From Thermanaerothrix solaris (GTDB taxonomy: Bacteria > Chloroflexota > Anaerolineae > Anaerolineales > Anaerolineaceae), in the NCBI RefSeq assembly GCF_032334255.1, contig NZ_JAUHMF010000002.1, forward strand, positions 868,001 to 932,000: a stretch of DNA of 64,000 nucleotides, read 5' to 3'. Of this stretch, positions 9,635-17,598 are shown piece after piece (position 1 is the first letter of the stretch; every line of letters starts with the position of its first letter). The position numbers and the translations under genes are program-made. The notes under the pieces are model-generated. The model worked only from the letters and a program-made list of their open reading frames with translations, did no database searches and had not been told where the DNA came from.

Positions 9635-10045
9635 CTACCGATCCCGTAAGTTTTGCGGTCCAAAGGCGTGGGGTAGGAGATCGCTTACGGTGGCTTCCTG
9701 GAGGATTTCACCCTGAGGATTGGCGATAATGACCAGGGTATTTAAGCCAAATTCGCTCAAAACCTGGCGACATGAGCCACACGGAAATCCGCCATCCTGG
9801 CTAACCACGGCAATGGCGATAAACTCACGTTCCCCTTCGGAGATGGCCTTGAAGACAGCGACCCGTTCGGCGCAAATGCCATCCGGGTAGGCCGCGTTCT
9901 CGACATTGACGCCGTCATAAATCTTCCCTGAGGCCGTTAACAGGGCGGCGCCAACAGCATAGCCTGAGTAAGGGGCATATGCCCACTGGCGGGCTTCAAG
10001 CGCTGTGGCTACTAACTGCTGGCGTGTTGTGCTGTCGAGCATCAT
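9635..10045 (-). CDS. cdd: Cytidine deaminase
   Basis: 136 residues, the normal size for the homotetrameric enzyme that deaminates cytidine and deoxycytidine to uridine forms in pyrimidine salvage. The zinc site is complete: CAERVAVF (Cys and catalytic Glu) and PCGSCRQ. Substrate-binding residues are seen in AYAPYSGYAVGAAL and DGVNVENAAYP. The start at 10045 has GGAGGAAG six bases upstream and lies inside the end of the upstream hlyC-like gene, which suggests translational coupling. ATG 10042 is an alternative. Confidence 0.95.
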   Translation of the reverse strand: MMLDSTTRQQLVATALEARQWAYAPYSGYAVGAALLTASGKIYDGVNVENAAYPDGICAERVAVFKAISEGEREFIAIAVVSQDGGFPCGSCRQVLSEFGLNTLVIIANPQGEILQEATVSDLLPHAFGPQNLRDR

Positions 10046-11300
10046 TTGCTTCCTCCTCGGTTGGGGTTTGGGTGGGTTGACGGATGGCATGAACGCGGCG
10101 GATACGGCGACCACTGACCTGCTCTACAATAAACGTCCAATCATCTACTTGGATCTGCTCGCCGCCTAGCGGTACCTTGCCCACGACGCTATAAATGTAC
10201 CCTCCCAGGGTGTCCGCAATATCGGTATCTAGATTTAAGTCGAGCAAATCGTTCACGTCATCCAGGGAGAGCCGTCCATGCAAGACGTACTCATCCGGGC
10301 CGAGTTTTTGGTAGGGCAATTCTTCGCTCTGATCATACTCATCCCGAATTTCACCCACGATTTCTTCGACAATGTCTTCAAGGGTGACCAGGCCGGCGGT
10401 GCCTCCATATTCATCCACCACAATAGCCATGTGAATACTGCGCATCTGCATCTCGCGCAAGAGATCATCCACCTTTTTGGATTCGGGCACGAAATAGGCC
10501 TGGCGCAGGAAAGGACGGATGTTTGATGGCTTCTCGGGTTCGAGTTGAATGCGGAGAAGGTCTTTTGCATAGAGCAAGCCAATAATGTTATCTATGGTTT
10601 CCTCGTAAACCGGGACGCGGGAATGTCCGGATTGGGTAAAGGCGCGGATCGCCTCTTCCACGGTAGTGCTGGCTTCTAGCGCCAGGATGTCAATACGGGG
10701 CACCATGATTTCGCGTGCCAGGGTATCGCCGAACTGGAAGATCGAATAGATCATCTCGCGCTCACCCTTTTCCAGACTGCCTGGCGTATCCTCGTTTTCA
10801 ACCCAGGCGCGGAGTTCATCTTCGGTGACGGCGTGCGGCGAGGCTTCCACGGTTACCCGCCCCCTGCGCAGGGCGATCAATAGAACTGTTGCAGGACGGA
10901 CCAGAAAACCCAATAAACGATAGAAGCCATAAAGGCGTAAGACCCATGTTTCGGCATGGGGTGCAATGGAACCTTCCAATAGATGTTCTATGGCTAGAAT
11001 GACACTACCCGCCAGCGCCACTCCCAGCCAGCTGGTGACCAGGGTAGGACCTAGCCATAGCAGTGTTTGCCACAAGGCCCAGCCCAAGAGCAAGTGCAAA
11101 AGGGAGAGGAGGAATCGTAACCCTATCCGCAAGTGGGGATCTTCCAAAAGGCGGATGGCGCGTTCGACTTCCTGTTCTCGTCCCTCAGCCCGCAAAATAA
11201 GACGTCCACGCTGAGCGCCAAGCAACGCGGCACGTAGTAGCGTTACCCCCCAATCTAAAAGCAGTAAGACAATCAACCCGATATTGAGAAAATTACTCAT
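9996..11300 (-). CDS. HlyC/CorC-like protein (CNNM-type membrane domain, CBS pair, CorC domain)
   Basis: 434 residues. Residues 1-150 contain three to four hydrophobic segments resembling a diverged CNNM/DUF21 domain. A CBS pair follows (from EIMVPRIDILALEAS to VVDEYGGTAGLVTLEDIVEEIVGEI), and then a CorC/HlyC FAD-fold-like C-terminal domain (LSLDDVNDLLDLNL..GGYIYSVVGKVP). The family is linked to Mg2+/Co2+ homeostasis and efflux. The ATG at 11300 overlaps the stop of glmU by eight bases (ATGAGTAA), so translation is probably coupled. Confidence 0.85.
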   Translation of the reverse strand: MSNFLNIGLIVLLLLDWGVTLLRAALLGAQRGRLILRAEGREQEVERAIRLLEDPHLRIGLRFLLSLLHLLLGWALWQTLLWLGPTLVTSWLGVALAGSVILAIEHLLEGSIAPHAETWVLRLYGFYRLLGFLVRPATVLLIALRRGRVTVEASPHAVTEDELRAWVENEDTPGSLEKGEREMIYSIFQFGDTLAREIMVPRIDILALEASTTVEEAIRAFTQSGHSRVPVYEETIDNIIGLLYAKDLLRIQLEPEKPSNIRPFLRQAYFVPESKKVDDLLREMQMRSIHMAIVVDEYGGTAGLVTLEDIVEEIVGEIRDEYDQSEELPYQKLGPDEYVLHGRLSLDDVNDLLDLNLDTDIADTLGGYIYSVVGKVPLGGEQIQVDDWTFIVEQVSGRRIRRVHAIRQPTQTPTEEEANDARQHNTPAVSSHSA

Positions 11301-12369
11301 AGTGAGGAGACAAATCTTCTGTGGCGGAGATGGCCGATAGCGATTGCCTTGAATCGGCGCTTCCAACAAAGAGTGTTCCCTGGGAGGGAAAGATGGATGT
11401 GCCGGGTGATATCTGCTGATTTTGCAATGCGCACCCGACCAGATGGCAATTTTCACCCACCGTGACATCTTGCAACAACGTAAAGGGGCCGATACGGCAG
11501 TTTTCTCCGATTTGGGTTTTACCACGCAGGGAGGTAAAAGGATAAATGACGGTGTCCATTCCGATTTTCACGTCAACTTCGATATACGTGCTGCTCGGAT
11601 CCACAAAGGTGACGCCCTGGTCCATCCAGGCGGAAATGATGCGCTGCCGCATGATGGCCTCGGCCTCGGCTAAGTGAGCGCGGGTATTGATCCCCAAGGC
11701 TTCCTGCGGATCTTCAAGCACCAATGCCTGCACGTTCAGACCGTCTTGAGCGGCGATCCCGACGACATCAGTAAGGTAATACTCCCCTTTGGGCGAAAGC
11801 GGCACACGGCGCAGGGCGTCCCAAATCCAATCAGCCCTGAAGCAGTAAACACTGGCATTGAGTTCACGGATGGCCAATTGCTCCGGTGTTGCCTGGGCTT
11901 CTTCCACGATCCCTTGCACCTGACCATTGGGCCCGCGCAAGATCCGCCCGAAGCCATAGGAGTTCTCGTTGATCAGAGTAACCAGGCTCAGTGGCCCGGA
12001 ATTAGTGGCTTGGAGCGCGATCAGGCGGCGAAACGTGGTTGGTGTTAATAAGGGCATATCCCCGGTAACCACCAGAATGAGATCTGTCTGACCGACCAGA
12101 AGCGGCTCTGCCATTTTTAGGGCGTGTGCCGTTCCCAGTTGTTCGGCCTGGTAAGCAAAGCGCACCCCATCACCGATGGCTTGACGCACTTGATCAGCCC
12201 CATGTCCAATCACGACAACCGGCGGCTCAGTAGTCACGACACGCACAGCGCGCAGAATGTGATGAATGATCGGTAAGCCAGCCAAAGGATGAAGAACTTT
12301 GGGCAGAGTGGATTTCATCCGCTTGCCGTAGCCGGCGGCCAGGATGACAGGGGTGATACGTTGACTCAT
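11293..12369 (-). CDS. glmU: GlmU-like UTP--sugar-1-phosphate uridylyltransferase with shortened C-terminal helix domain
   Basis: 358 residues against about 450-460 for bifunctional GlmU. The nucleotidyltransferase half is intact: LAAGYGKRMKSTLPKVLH (signature with Arg and Lys), QAEQLGTAHA, VVTGDMPLL (metal-binding Asp) and ELNASVYCF. The C-terminal left-handed beta helix has only three or four turns (from VTFVDPSSTYIEVDV to VGCALQNQQISPG) and lacks the region that binds acetyl-CoA and carries the catalytic His. It should form UDP-GlcNAc from GlcNAc-1-P but probably cannot acetylate GlcN-1-P. GGAGGAC lies nine to ten bases before the ATG. Confidence 0.85.
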   Translation of the reverse strand: MSQRITPVILAAGYGKRMKSTLPKVLHPLAGLPIIHHILRAVRVVTTEPPVVVIGHGADQVRQAIGDGVRFAYQAEQLGTAHALKMAEPLLVGQTDLILVVTGDMPLLTPTTFRRLIALQATNSGPLSLVTLINENSYGFGRILRGPNGQVQGIVEEAQATPEQLAIRELNASVYCFRADWIWDALRRVPLSPKGEYYLTDVVGIAAQDGLNVQALVLEDPQEALGINTRAHLAEAEAIMRQRIISAWMDQGVTFVDPSSTYIEVDVKIGMDTVIYPFTSLRGKTQIGENCRIGPFTLLQDVTVGENCHLVGCALQNQQISPGTSIFPSQGTLFVGSADSRQSLSAISATEDLSPHYE

Positions 12370-12385
12370 AGATGGGACTGTCCTC

Positions 12386-12432
12386 CAAAAAACAAACGAG
12401 TCTTGCCAGGCATTGCCCTAGCGGCAAGACTC
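12386..12432 (-). terminator. Intrinsic terminator between tRNA-Gln and glmU
   Basis: On the minus strand a perfect 10-bp stem (GAGTCTTGCC / GGCAAGACTC, 12398-12432) is followed by GTTTGTTTTTT. It ends the tRNA-Gln transcript just before the glmU ribosome binding site. Confidence 0.8.
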
Positions 12433-12505
12433 ACGGGGTAGGATGTGCGGCGTGATGACGAAGATAAAGGTGGGTCTTGGGCTTCGTTCATTGCCGACCA
12501 CTAGG

Positions 12506-12576
12506 CTGGGGCGCCTGGATTCGAACCAAGATCCACGGATCCAAAGTCCGGTGTGCTGCCATTGCACCACGCCCCA
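12506..12576 (-). tRNA. tRNA-Gln (anticodon TTG)
   Basis: A complete cloverleaf can be folded on the minus strand. The acceptor stem is TGGGGCG/CGCCCCA, the D stem GTGC/GCAC and the anticodon stem CCGGA/TCCGT with loop CTTTGGA (anticodon TTG). The T arm contains GGTTCGAATCC. The discriminator base is G, and CCA is not encoded (CCT follows). A good promoter lies upstream and a terminator downstream, so it is a single-gene unit. Confidence 0.93.
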
Positions 12577-12599
12577 GTGCTTGCATAAGAGCGCCCTTT

Positions 12600-12628
12600 A
12601 TTTTAATCGCAAATTGAGGGGATGGCAA
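12600..12628 (-). promoter_or_regulatory. Promoter of tRNA-Gln
   Basis: On the minus strand TTGCCA (12623-12628) and TAAAAT (12600-12605) are 17 bases apart, about 24 bases upstream of the mature tRNA 5' end. It is back to back with the trp promoter. Confidence 0.7.
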
Positions 12629-12632
12629 TGCC

Positions 12633-12660
12633 TTGACAAAACTTAAGTTCGTTGTAAAAT
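12633..12660 (+). promoter_or_regulatory. Promoter of the trp operon
   Basis: A consensus TTGACA (12633-12638) is followed after 16 bases by TAAAAT (12655-12660). Transcription would start near 12667 and give a leader of about 385 bases before trpE. Confidence 0.75.
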
Positions 12661-12925
12661 TGCCACCAATCTGAACCTCCCCATTTGAATAGCCTGACCG
12701 CTTGTAAAGGCGTTGAAGGGAAAGAGTAAGCATCAAAACGGCAGTCCAGAGAGCAGGGAACAGGTGCGAGCCCTGTCTGTACGCTGATGCTGAATGGTTC
12801 CCTGAGCCGCAGGGCGAACGGAAAGGAATGCCTAGTAGCCTGTGCCGGAGTTGCCACCGTTATCAGGGCAAAGAGTATATCCGGTTAAATCCGGCGTACT
12901 CGGAAGAGTGAGGCTGGCCTTGTTC

Positions 12926-12954
12926 ATCCCGTCGCATCACCGACGGGATTTTTT
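12926..12954 (+). terminator. Terminator-like hairpin with T-run inside the trp T-box leader
   Basis: ATCCCGTCG (12926-12934) and CGACGGGAT (12941-12949) form a perfect 9-bp stem with a 6-base loop, followed by a run ending in five further T. It takes the place of stem III of a T-box, upstream of the antiterminator, but has the form of an intrinsic terminator. Confidence 0.55.
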
Positions 12955-12992
12955 GTAAACGGCTGGTCTAAGCAGGGTGGCACCGCGGGAAA

Positions 12993-13033
12993 CAGTCCCC
13001 TCCCGTCCCTGATGGCGGAGGGGACTGCGTTTT
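12993..13033 (+). terminator. T-box attenuator terminator before trpE
   Basis: CAGTCCCCTCC (12993-13003) pairs with GGAGGGGACTG (13017-13027), followed by CGTTTT. It lies directly downstream of the T-box sequence, as expected for the mutually exclusive terminator. Confidence 0.85.
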
Positions 13034-13053
13034 AACCGTTGGAGGTGATGAAC

Positions 13054-14529
13054 ATGGTCTCCCTACAGCATGCCAATATTAATGTCCTGGCAGATGGCAC
13101 GCGGGTGTATGAGTTACCCGCCGATACCGAGACCCCGGTATCTGCCTACCTCAAGATCGCCCATTCGGGGCCAACGTTTCTGCTGGAGAGTGTAGTGGGG
13201 GGTGAGCGATTAGGACGATACTCCTTTATTGGTCTGTTTCCTGAGCGGGTCTGGGTGTTACGTTCCAATGGCTGGGAAGTTCAAGATCAATGGGAACAGA
13301 CCCGTATGGTCGTGCCAGTAAGTAGCGACCCCTTGGCGGTTCTGCAGCCCTATCTCCAGGTTGCAACCCCTGAAATGTCTTTAGCCTGCCATTTACCGCG
13401 TTTTACCGGCGGCTGGGTCGGCTACCTCGGATACGAACTGGCGCGTTATTTCGAGCCGGTGCTCGGGTTAACCCCCGATCCTTCGCTACCTGAATCTGTG
13501 CTGTTAGAGACCGGGATCTTGATCGTCTTTGATCATGCCTATAACAAGATGTTGTTGATCGCACGTCCGGGGGTAAGGGGCACCGTGGAGGCGGAGGAAC
13601 GTCTAACTGAGGTTATGGCACGCTTGCGCCAGTCCCGTTTACCCGCGCTGCCTTCTTTTCATAAGAGGCGCAGTACGGCTGAAACATGCTCAACCTTTCA
13701 ACGTGACCAGTTCCTTGCCGCGGTAGCGCAAACCAAGGATTACATTACCGCGGGTGAGATTTTCCAGGCGGTTCTCTCTCAGCGTTTGGTCCGGCCAGCG
13801 CAGGTACATCCTTTCCAGGTTTACCGCGCACTGCGCCGCCTTAATCCTTCACCGTATATGTTTTATTTCGACTTTGGGGAGGTGGCAGGGGAGCCGTTTT
13901 ATTTGATCGGCGCATCACCTGAGTTGCATGTTCGGCTGGAAGGGAGGCATGCCCTGATGCGCCCGATTGCCGGCACGCGGCCTCGTGGCGCTACTGCAGC
14001 CGAGGACCTCGCTCATGAGGCGGATTTGCTGGCAGATCCCAAAGAACGGGCGGAGCATATCATGCTGGTAGACCTGGCTCGCAATGATTTGGGGCGGGTA
14101 TGCGAGTACGGAAGCATTGAGGTGCCAGAGCGCATGGTTGTGGAGCGCTATTCTCATGTGATGCACATTGTCTCGCAGGTTGAGGGACACTTGCGTCCTG
14201 AGGTCAACGCCCTTGATTTATTGCGCGCTACGTTTCCTGCCGGCACAGTGAGTGGAGCCCCCAAGATCCGGGCGATGCAAATTATTCGTGATCTCGAACC
14301 TCATCCCCGGGGTCCATATGCCGGTGTTACCGGATACGTGGGTTGGGAGGGAAACATGGATACCTGTATCACCATTCGCACCCTGGTCTATCAAGGGGAA
14401 CGCTTATTTGTTCAAGCCGGCGCGGGCATCGTCGCTGATTCGGTGCCCGAACGGGAGTACGAAGAAACGCTTAATAAAGCCCGTGCTCTATTGGTGGCTG
14501 TAGACCTGGCCGAGGCCGAATCGCGGTGA
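13054..14529 (+). CDS. trpE: Anthranilate synthase component I
   Basis: 491 residues. TrpE converts chorismate and ammonia to anthranilate, the first committed step of tryptophan synthesis. The chorismate-binding domain is complete: GEIFQAVLSQRL, PSPYMFYFDFG, PIAGTRPRG, DLLADPKERAEHIMLVDLARND, GTVSGAPKIRAM and FVQAGAGIVADSVPEREYEET. The feedback-binding LLES motif is present as FLLESVVGGE near residue 49. ATG 13054 is chosen because GGAGG ends eight bases before it; ATG 13048 would touch the ribosome binding site. It is the first gene of the T-box-controlled trp operon. Confidence 0.96.
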   Translation: MVSLQHANINVLADGTRVYELPADTETPVSAYLKIAHSGPTFLLESVVGGERLGRYSFIGLFPERVWVLRSNGWEVQDQWEQTRMVVPVSSDPLAVLQPYLQVATPEMSLACHLPRFTGGWVGYLGYELARYFEPVLGLTPDPSLPESVLLETGILIVFDHAYNKMLLIARPGVRGTVEAEERLTEVMARLRQSRLPALPSFHKRRSTAETCSTFQRDQFLAAVAQTKDYITAGEIFQAVLSQRLVRPAQVHPFQVYRALRRLNPSPYMFYFDFGEVAGEPFYLIGASPELHVRLEGRHALMRPIAGTRPRGATAAEDLAHEADLLADPKERAEHIMLVDLARNDLGRVCEYGSIEVPERMVVERYSHVMHIVSQVEGHLRPEVNALDLLRATFPAGTVSGAPKIRAMQIIRDLEPHPRGPYAGVTGYVGWEGNMDTCITIRTLVYQGERLFVQAGAGIVADSVPEREYEETLNKARALLVAVDLAEAESR

Positions 14530-14544
14530 GATGGAGGGTTAGCG

Positions 14545-15114
14545 ATGATTGTGGTCATTGATAACTATGATTCATTTACCTATAACCTGGTGCAGTATCT
14601 GGGAGCCTTGGGGGCTGAGATCCAGGTGTTTCGCAACGATGCGCTCACTTGTGCGGATCTCCGGCAACTTTACCCTTCTCACATCGTAATCTCGCCGGGG
14701 CCCGGTGACCCGGATGATGCAGGGATCTCTATTGCGGTCATCCGCGAATTGGGCTCGCACATACCGATTTTAGGCGTGTGTCTTGGGCATCAGTGCATTG
14801 CGGCGGCATTTGGGGGACGCGTTGTACGCGCTGCGCGAGTCATGCATGGAAAGACGTCTTTAGTCCATCATAATGGCAATGTGTTATTTGCCGGGTTGCC
14901 CAACCCCTTTGAGGCGACCCGTTATCACTCTCTCTTGGTTGAGCCATCCCTTCCCCCCGAAATTGAGATCACCGCATGGACTGACGAGGGTGAGATTATG
15001 GGTGTGCGTCATGCCAAGTTCCCTATCTTTGGGGTACAGTTTCATCCCGAGTCCATCTTGACTCAGGAGGGACAGCGACTTTTGCAGAATTTCCTTGAAA
15101 TAAAGCTCGCGTAA
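14545..15114 (+). CDS. trpG: Anthranilate synthase component II (glutamine amidotransferase)
   Basis: 189 residues, a class I glutamine amidotransferase that feeds ammonia to TrpE. The oxyanion region ISPGPGDPDDAG, the nucleophile in GVCLGHQ and the His-Glu pair in FHPES are intact. The start is IVVIDNYDSFTYNLVQYL, typical for TrpG/PabA. GGAGGG precedes the ATG. As in many bacteria it could also serve aminodeoxychorismate synthesis; no pabB is visible here. Confidence 0.95.
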   Translation: MIVVIDNYDSFTYNLVQYLGALGAEIQVFRNDALTCADLRQLYPSHIVISPGPGDPDDAGISIAVIRELGSHIPILGVCLGHQCIAAAFGGRVVRAARVMHGKTSLVHHNGNVLFAGLPNPFEATRYHSLLVEPSLPPEIEITAWTDEGEIMGVRHAKFPIFGVQFHPESILTQEGQRLLQNFLEIKLA

Positions 15115-15126
15115 GGAGGTGGAAAA

Positions 15127-16146
15127 ATGCTTCAATCGTATATTGCCCAATTGGTCAAATATCAGCATCTAAACGAAGCCCAAGCCGAAGAGGCGATGAA
15201 CCTGATCATGCGTGGTGAGGCAACGCCAGCTCAAATTGGAGCCTATCTGATCGCTCTACGCATGAAAGGTGAGACACCAGAGGAAATTTTGGGCAGTGCG
15301 CGTGCCATGCGTGCTCACGCTACGCCGGTGCCACTGGTTTTTTCCGGTCCGGTGGTGGATACGGCCGGCACCGGAGGAGATGGGCAACACACCTTCAACA
15401 TTTCTACCGCAGCCGCTTTTGTGATTGCCGGTACAGGGCGCAAAGTAGCCAAGCATGGCAATCGCGCCGCGTCGTCTCAATGTGGGAGTGCTGACGTGCT
15501 GGCAGCGCTGGGGGTTAACCTGGACCTTACACCAGAGCAGGTGGCGCGGTGCATTGAAGAAGTTGGTATTGGCTTTCTCTTCGCCCCCCGGTTTCATCCG
15601 GCGATGAAGCATGCTGTGGGCCCACGCCGTGAAATCGGCCAGCGCACTGTGTTCAACTTGTTGGGCCCGCTGACCAATCCGGCGGGAGCTACGCATCAAT
15701 TGATCGGTGTGGCCGAGCCTCAATGGACCCACGTCATGGCCGAAGTTTTAAGTGCGCTGGGTGGAAAAGCAGCACTGGTTGTACATGGTTACGGTGGGGT
15801 GGATGAATTAACGACGGCAGGGCCCAATCGGGTCAGCCATCTGAAGGATGGGCGAGTTGAGACCTATGACCTGGATGGGCGCGATCTGGGTTTGCGCCCG
15901 GCGAGCCTGAATGACCTGCGGGGTGGGTCTCCCGAGGAAAATGCCCGGATTCTACGCTCACTACTTGCCGGCGAGGATCGTTCACCGCGCCGGGATGTCG
16001 TTTTGCTCAATGCGGCGGCAGCCTTAGCCGTTGAGGGGGGAGATATGGCGGCAGCCTTGCGCGAAGCCGAAGAGTCTTTAGAAAGCGGTGCGGCTTTACA
16101 CCGCTTAGAAGCCTTGATCGCTTTCTCCCACGAGGTGGTCTTATGA
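15127..16146 (+). CDS. trpD: Anthranilate phosphoribosyltransferase
   Basis: 339 residues, the normal length. It transfers the phosphoribosyl group from PRPP to anthranilate. The glycine-rich PRPP loop DTAGTGGDGQHTFNIST, the KHGNRAASSQCGSADVL motif and GPRREIGQRTVFNLLGPLTNP are intact. AAGGAGG ends six bases before the ATG. The stop overlaps the start of trpC (ATGA). Confidence 0.96.
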   Translation: MLQSYIAQLVKYQHLNEAQAEEAMNLIMRGEATPAQIGAYLIALRMKGETPEEILGSARAMRAHATPVPLVFSGPVVDTAGTGGDGQHTFNISTAAAFVIAGTGRKVAKHGNRAASSQCGSADVLAALGVNLDLTPEQVARCIEEVGIGFLFAPRFHPAMKHAVGPRREIGQRTVFNLLGPLTNPAGATHQLIGVAEPQWTHVMAEVLSALGGKAALVVHGYGGVDELTTAGPNRVSHLKDGRVETYDLDGRDLGLRPASLNDLRGGSPEENARILRSLLAGEDRSPRRDVVLLNAAAALAVEGGDMAAALREAEESLESGAALHRLEALIAFSHEVVL

Positions 16147-16946
16147 GCCGGTTGCGGGATATCTTTGCTGCCCGGGTTGAGGATCTGGATCGAGTTAAGC
16201 ACCAACACCCCCTGACTGAGGTACGTCGTTTGGCCGAACAGAGCCCTCCGCCGCGCGATTTTCTGACCGCGTTACACCCCCAGGATGGAAGGGTGGCTAT
16301 TGTCGCCGAGATCAAACGAGCCTCCCCATCACGTGGCATACTGCGGGCAGATTTAGATGTCGTGGACCAGGCACGGCTTTATGAGGCGGGAGGAGCGGTG
16401 GCAGTGAGTGTGCTCACCGAACCACGCTTCTTTCAGGGCGACCTGGAAGACCTATCCTTAGTGGCGCGCACAATTCCTCTCCCGGTGTTACGTAAGGATT
16501 TTATTTTCGATCCCTATCAACTTTACGAAGCACGGGCGGCGGGGGCGAGTGCGGTTTTGCTTATTGCATCCTACCTGGATAGGGTGCTTCTTCAGGACCT
16601 GATGGCCTTAACTCAGACCCTGGGTATGACGGCATTGGTGGAGATTCACACCGTGGAAGATTTGGAAAAGTCATTGCACGCTGGCCTACCGCGCCTCATC
16701 GGAATTAATAACCGTAATTTGCACGATTTTTCCGTCAGCCTGGACACGACGATTACGTTGCGCCATTTGATCCCGGCGGGTATTCGGGTGATTGCCGAGA
16801 GCGGCATTCACACCCGAGAGGACATCCAGAGGTTGCGTTCGGTAGGAGTGGATGCTTTTTTGATCGGTGAGGTCTTGGTACTGGCTTCTAATCCCGTTGC
16901 TTTGCTCCGCGAGTTGCGTGGGGAAGGGAGTAATCATGGTGGCTAA
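16143..16946 (+). CDS. trpC: Indole-3-glycerol phosphate synthase
   Basis: 267 residues, a TIM barrel that closes the indole ring. The signature EIKRASPSRG with the catalytic Lys is near residue 57. The second catalytic Lys is in VLRKDFIFDPYQ, and the catalytic Glu is in LVEIHTVED. GINNRNL and IAESGI are conserved phosphate-binding strands. It overlaps trpD by four bases and trpF by eleven, so the operon is tightly coupled. Confidence 0.96.
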   Translation: MSRLRDIFAARVEDLDRVKHQHPLTEVRRLAEQSPPPRDFLTALHPQDGRVAIVAEIKRASPSRGILRADLDVVDQARLYEAGGAVAVSVLTEPRFFQGDLEDLSLVARTIPLPVLRKDFIFDPYQLYEARAAGASAVLLIASYLDRVLLQDLMALTQTLGMTALVEIHTVEDLEKSLHAGLPRLIGINNRNLHDFSVSLDTTITLRHLIPAGIRVIAESGIHTREDIQRLRSVGVDAFLIGEVLVLASNPVALLRELRGEGSNHGG

Positions 16947-17598
16947 GATTTGCGGAATCACGACGCTGGAAGATGCGTTGATCGCCTTAGCGGCCGGTGC
17001 GGCCTTGTTGGGGTTCAATTTTTATCCGCGCAGCCCGCGCTATCTTTTACCTGAAAAATGTCGCTCGATCGTGGAGGTGATTCGTTCCCTTTATCCCGAG
17101 GCCACGCTGGTAGGTGTGTTTGTTAATACGCCTGCGGATGAAGTGTTGCGAATTTTGGACGAGTGCCAATTGGATTTGGCGCAATTGAGCGGTGATGAAT
17201 CGCCCGCAGAGGTCAAGCGTATGGGATACCGTGCCTTCAAGGCTTTCCGCCCTCACTCCCAGGATGAGATGGAGGCGCTTCTTAACGCCTATCCGTTACG
17301 TCCTGATCCCCCGGCCTGTCTGGTGGATGCGGCAAGACCCGGTGTCTATGGTGGGAGTGGGCAGGTGGCCAATTGGCAAATCGCGGCCTGGGCGGCCCAC
17401 CGGATCCCGTTACTATTGGCGGGTGGCTTAACCCCTGAAAATGTGGCAACGGCCATTACCCAGGTTCAGCCTTGGGGGGTGGATGTGGCCTCGGGAGTGG
17501 AAGCTACCCCTGGACACAAGGATAAAGTCCGCCTGGAGGAGTTCCTTCGCCAAGTGCGTGATACTTACACGATGCTATCCCTTTCACATAAGAGGTGA
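16936..17598 (+). CDS. trpF: Phosphoribosylanthranilate isomerase
   Basis: 220 residues. TrpF isomerises phosphoribosylanthranilate to CdRP. The catalytic Cys is in the N-terminal VAKICGITTLEDA, and the catalytic Asp is in CLVDAARPGVYGGSGQ. The phosphate loop is LLAGGLTPENV and GVDVASGVE. GGGAG lies a few bases before ATG 16936, which sits inside the end of trpC. In E. coli trpC and trpF are fused; here they are separate but overlapping. Confidence 0.95.
   Translation: MVAKICGITTLEDALIALAAGAALLGFNFYPRSPRYLLPEKCRSIVEVIRSLYPEATLVGVFVNTPADEVLRILDECQLDLAQLSGDESPAEVKRMGYRAFKAFRPHSQDEMEALLNAYPLRPDPPACLVDAARPGVYGGSGQVANWQIAAWAAHRIPLLLAGGLTPENVATAITQVQPWGVDVASGVEATPGHKDKVRLEEFLRQVRDTYTMLSLSHKR

Larger units (their letters stand above)
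12738..13033 (+). promoter_or_regulatory. T-box leader (tRNA-Trp responsive) of the trp operon
   Basis: The conserved T-box elements appear in order: AGAGAG (12748-12753) and GGTGCGAG in stem I, a TGG specifier codon at 12795-12797 in GAATGGTTCCC, the CCGTTATC block near 12858, and the T-box AGGGTGGCACCGCG at 12974-12987. The T-box is followed directly by a terminator hairpin (12993-13033). Uncharged tRNA-Trp should pair with the specifier and stabilise the antiterminator. The specifier agrees with the downstream tryptophan genes. The exact fold of stem II is not resolved by eye. Confidence 0.9.
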
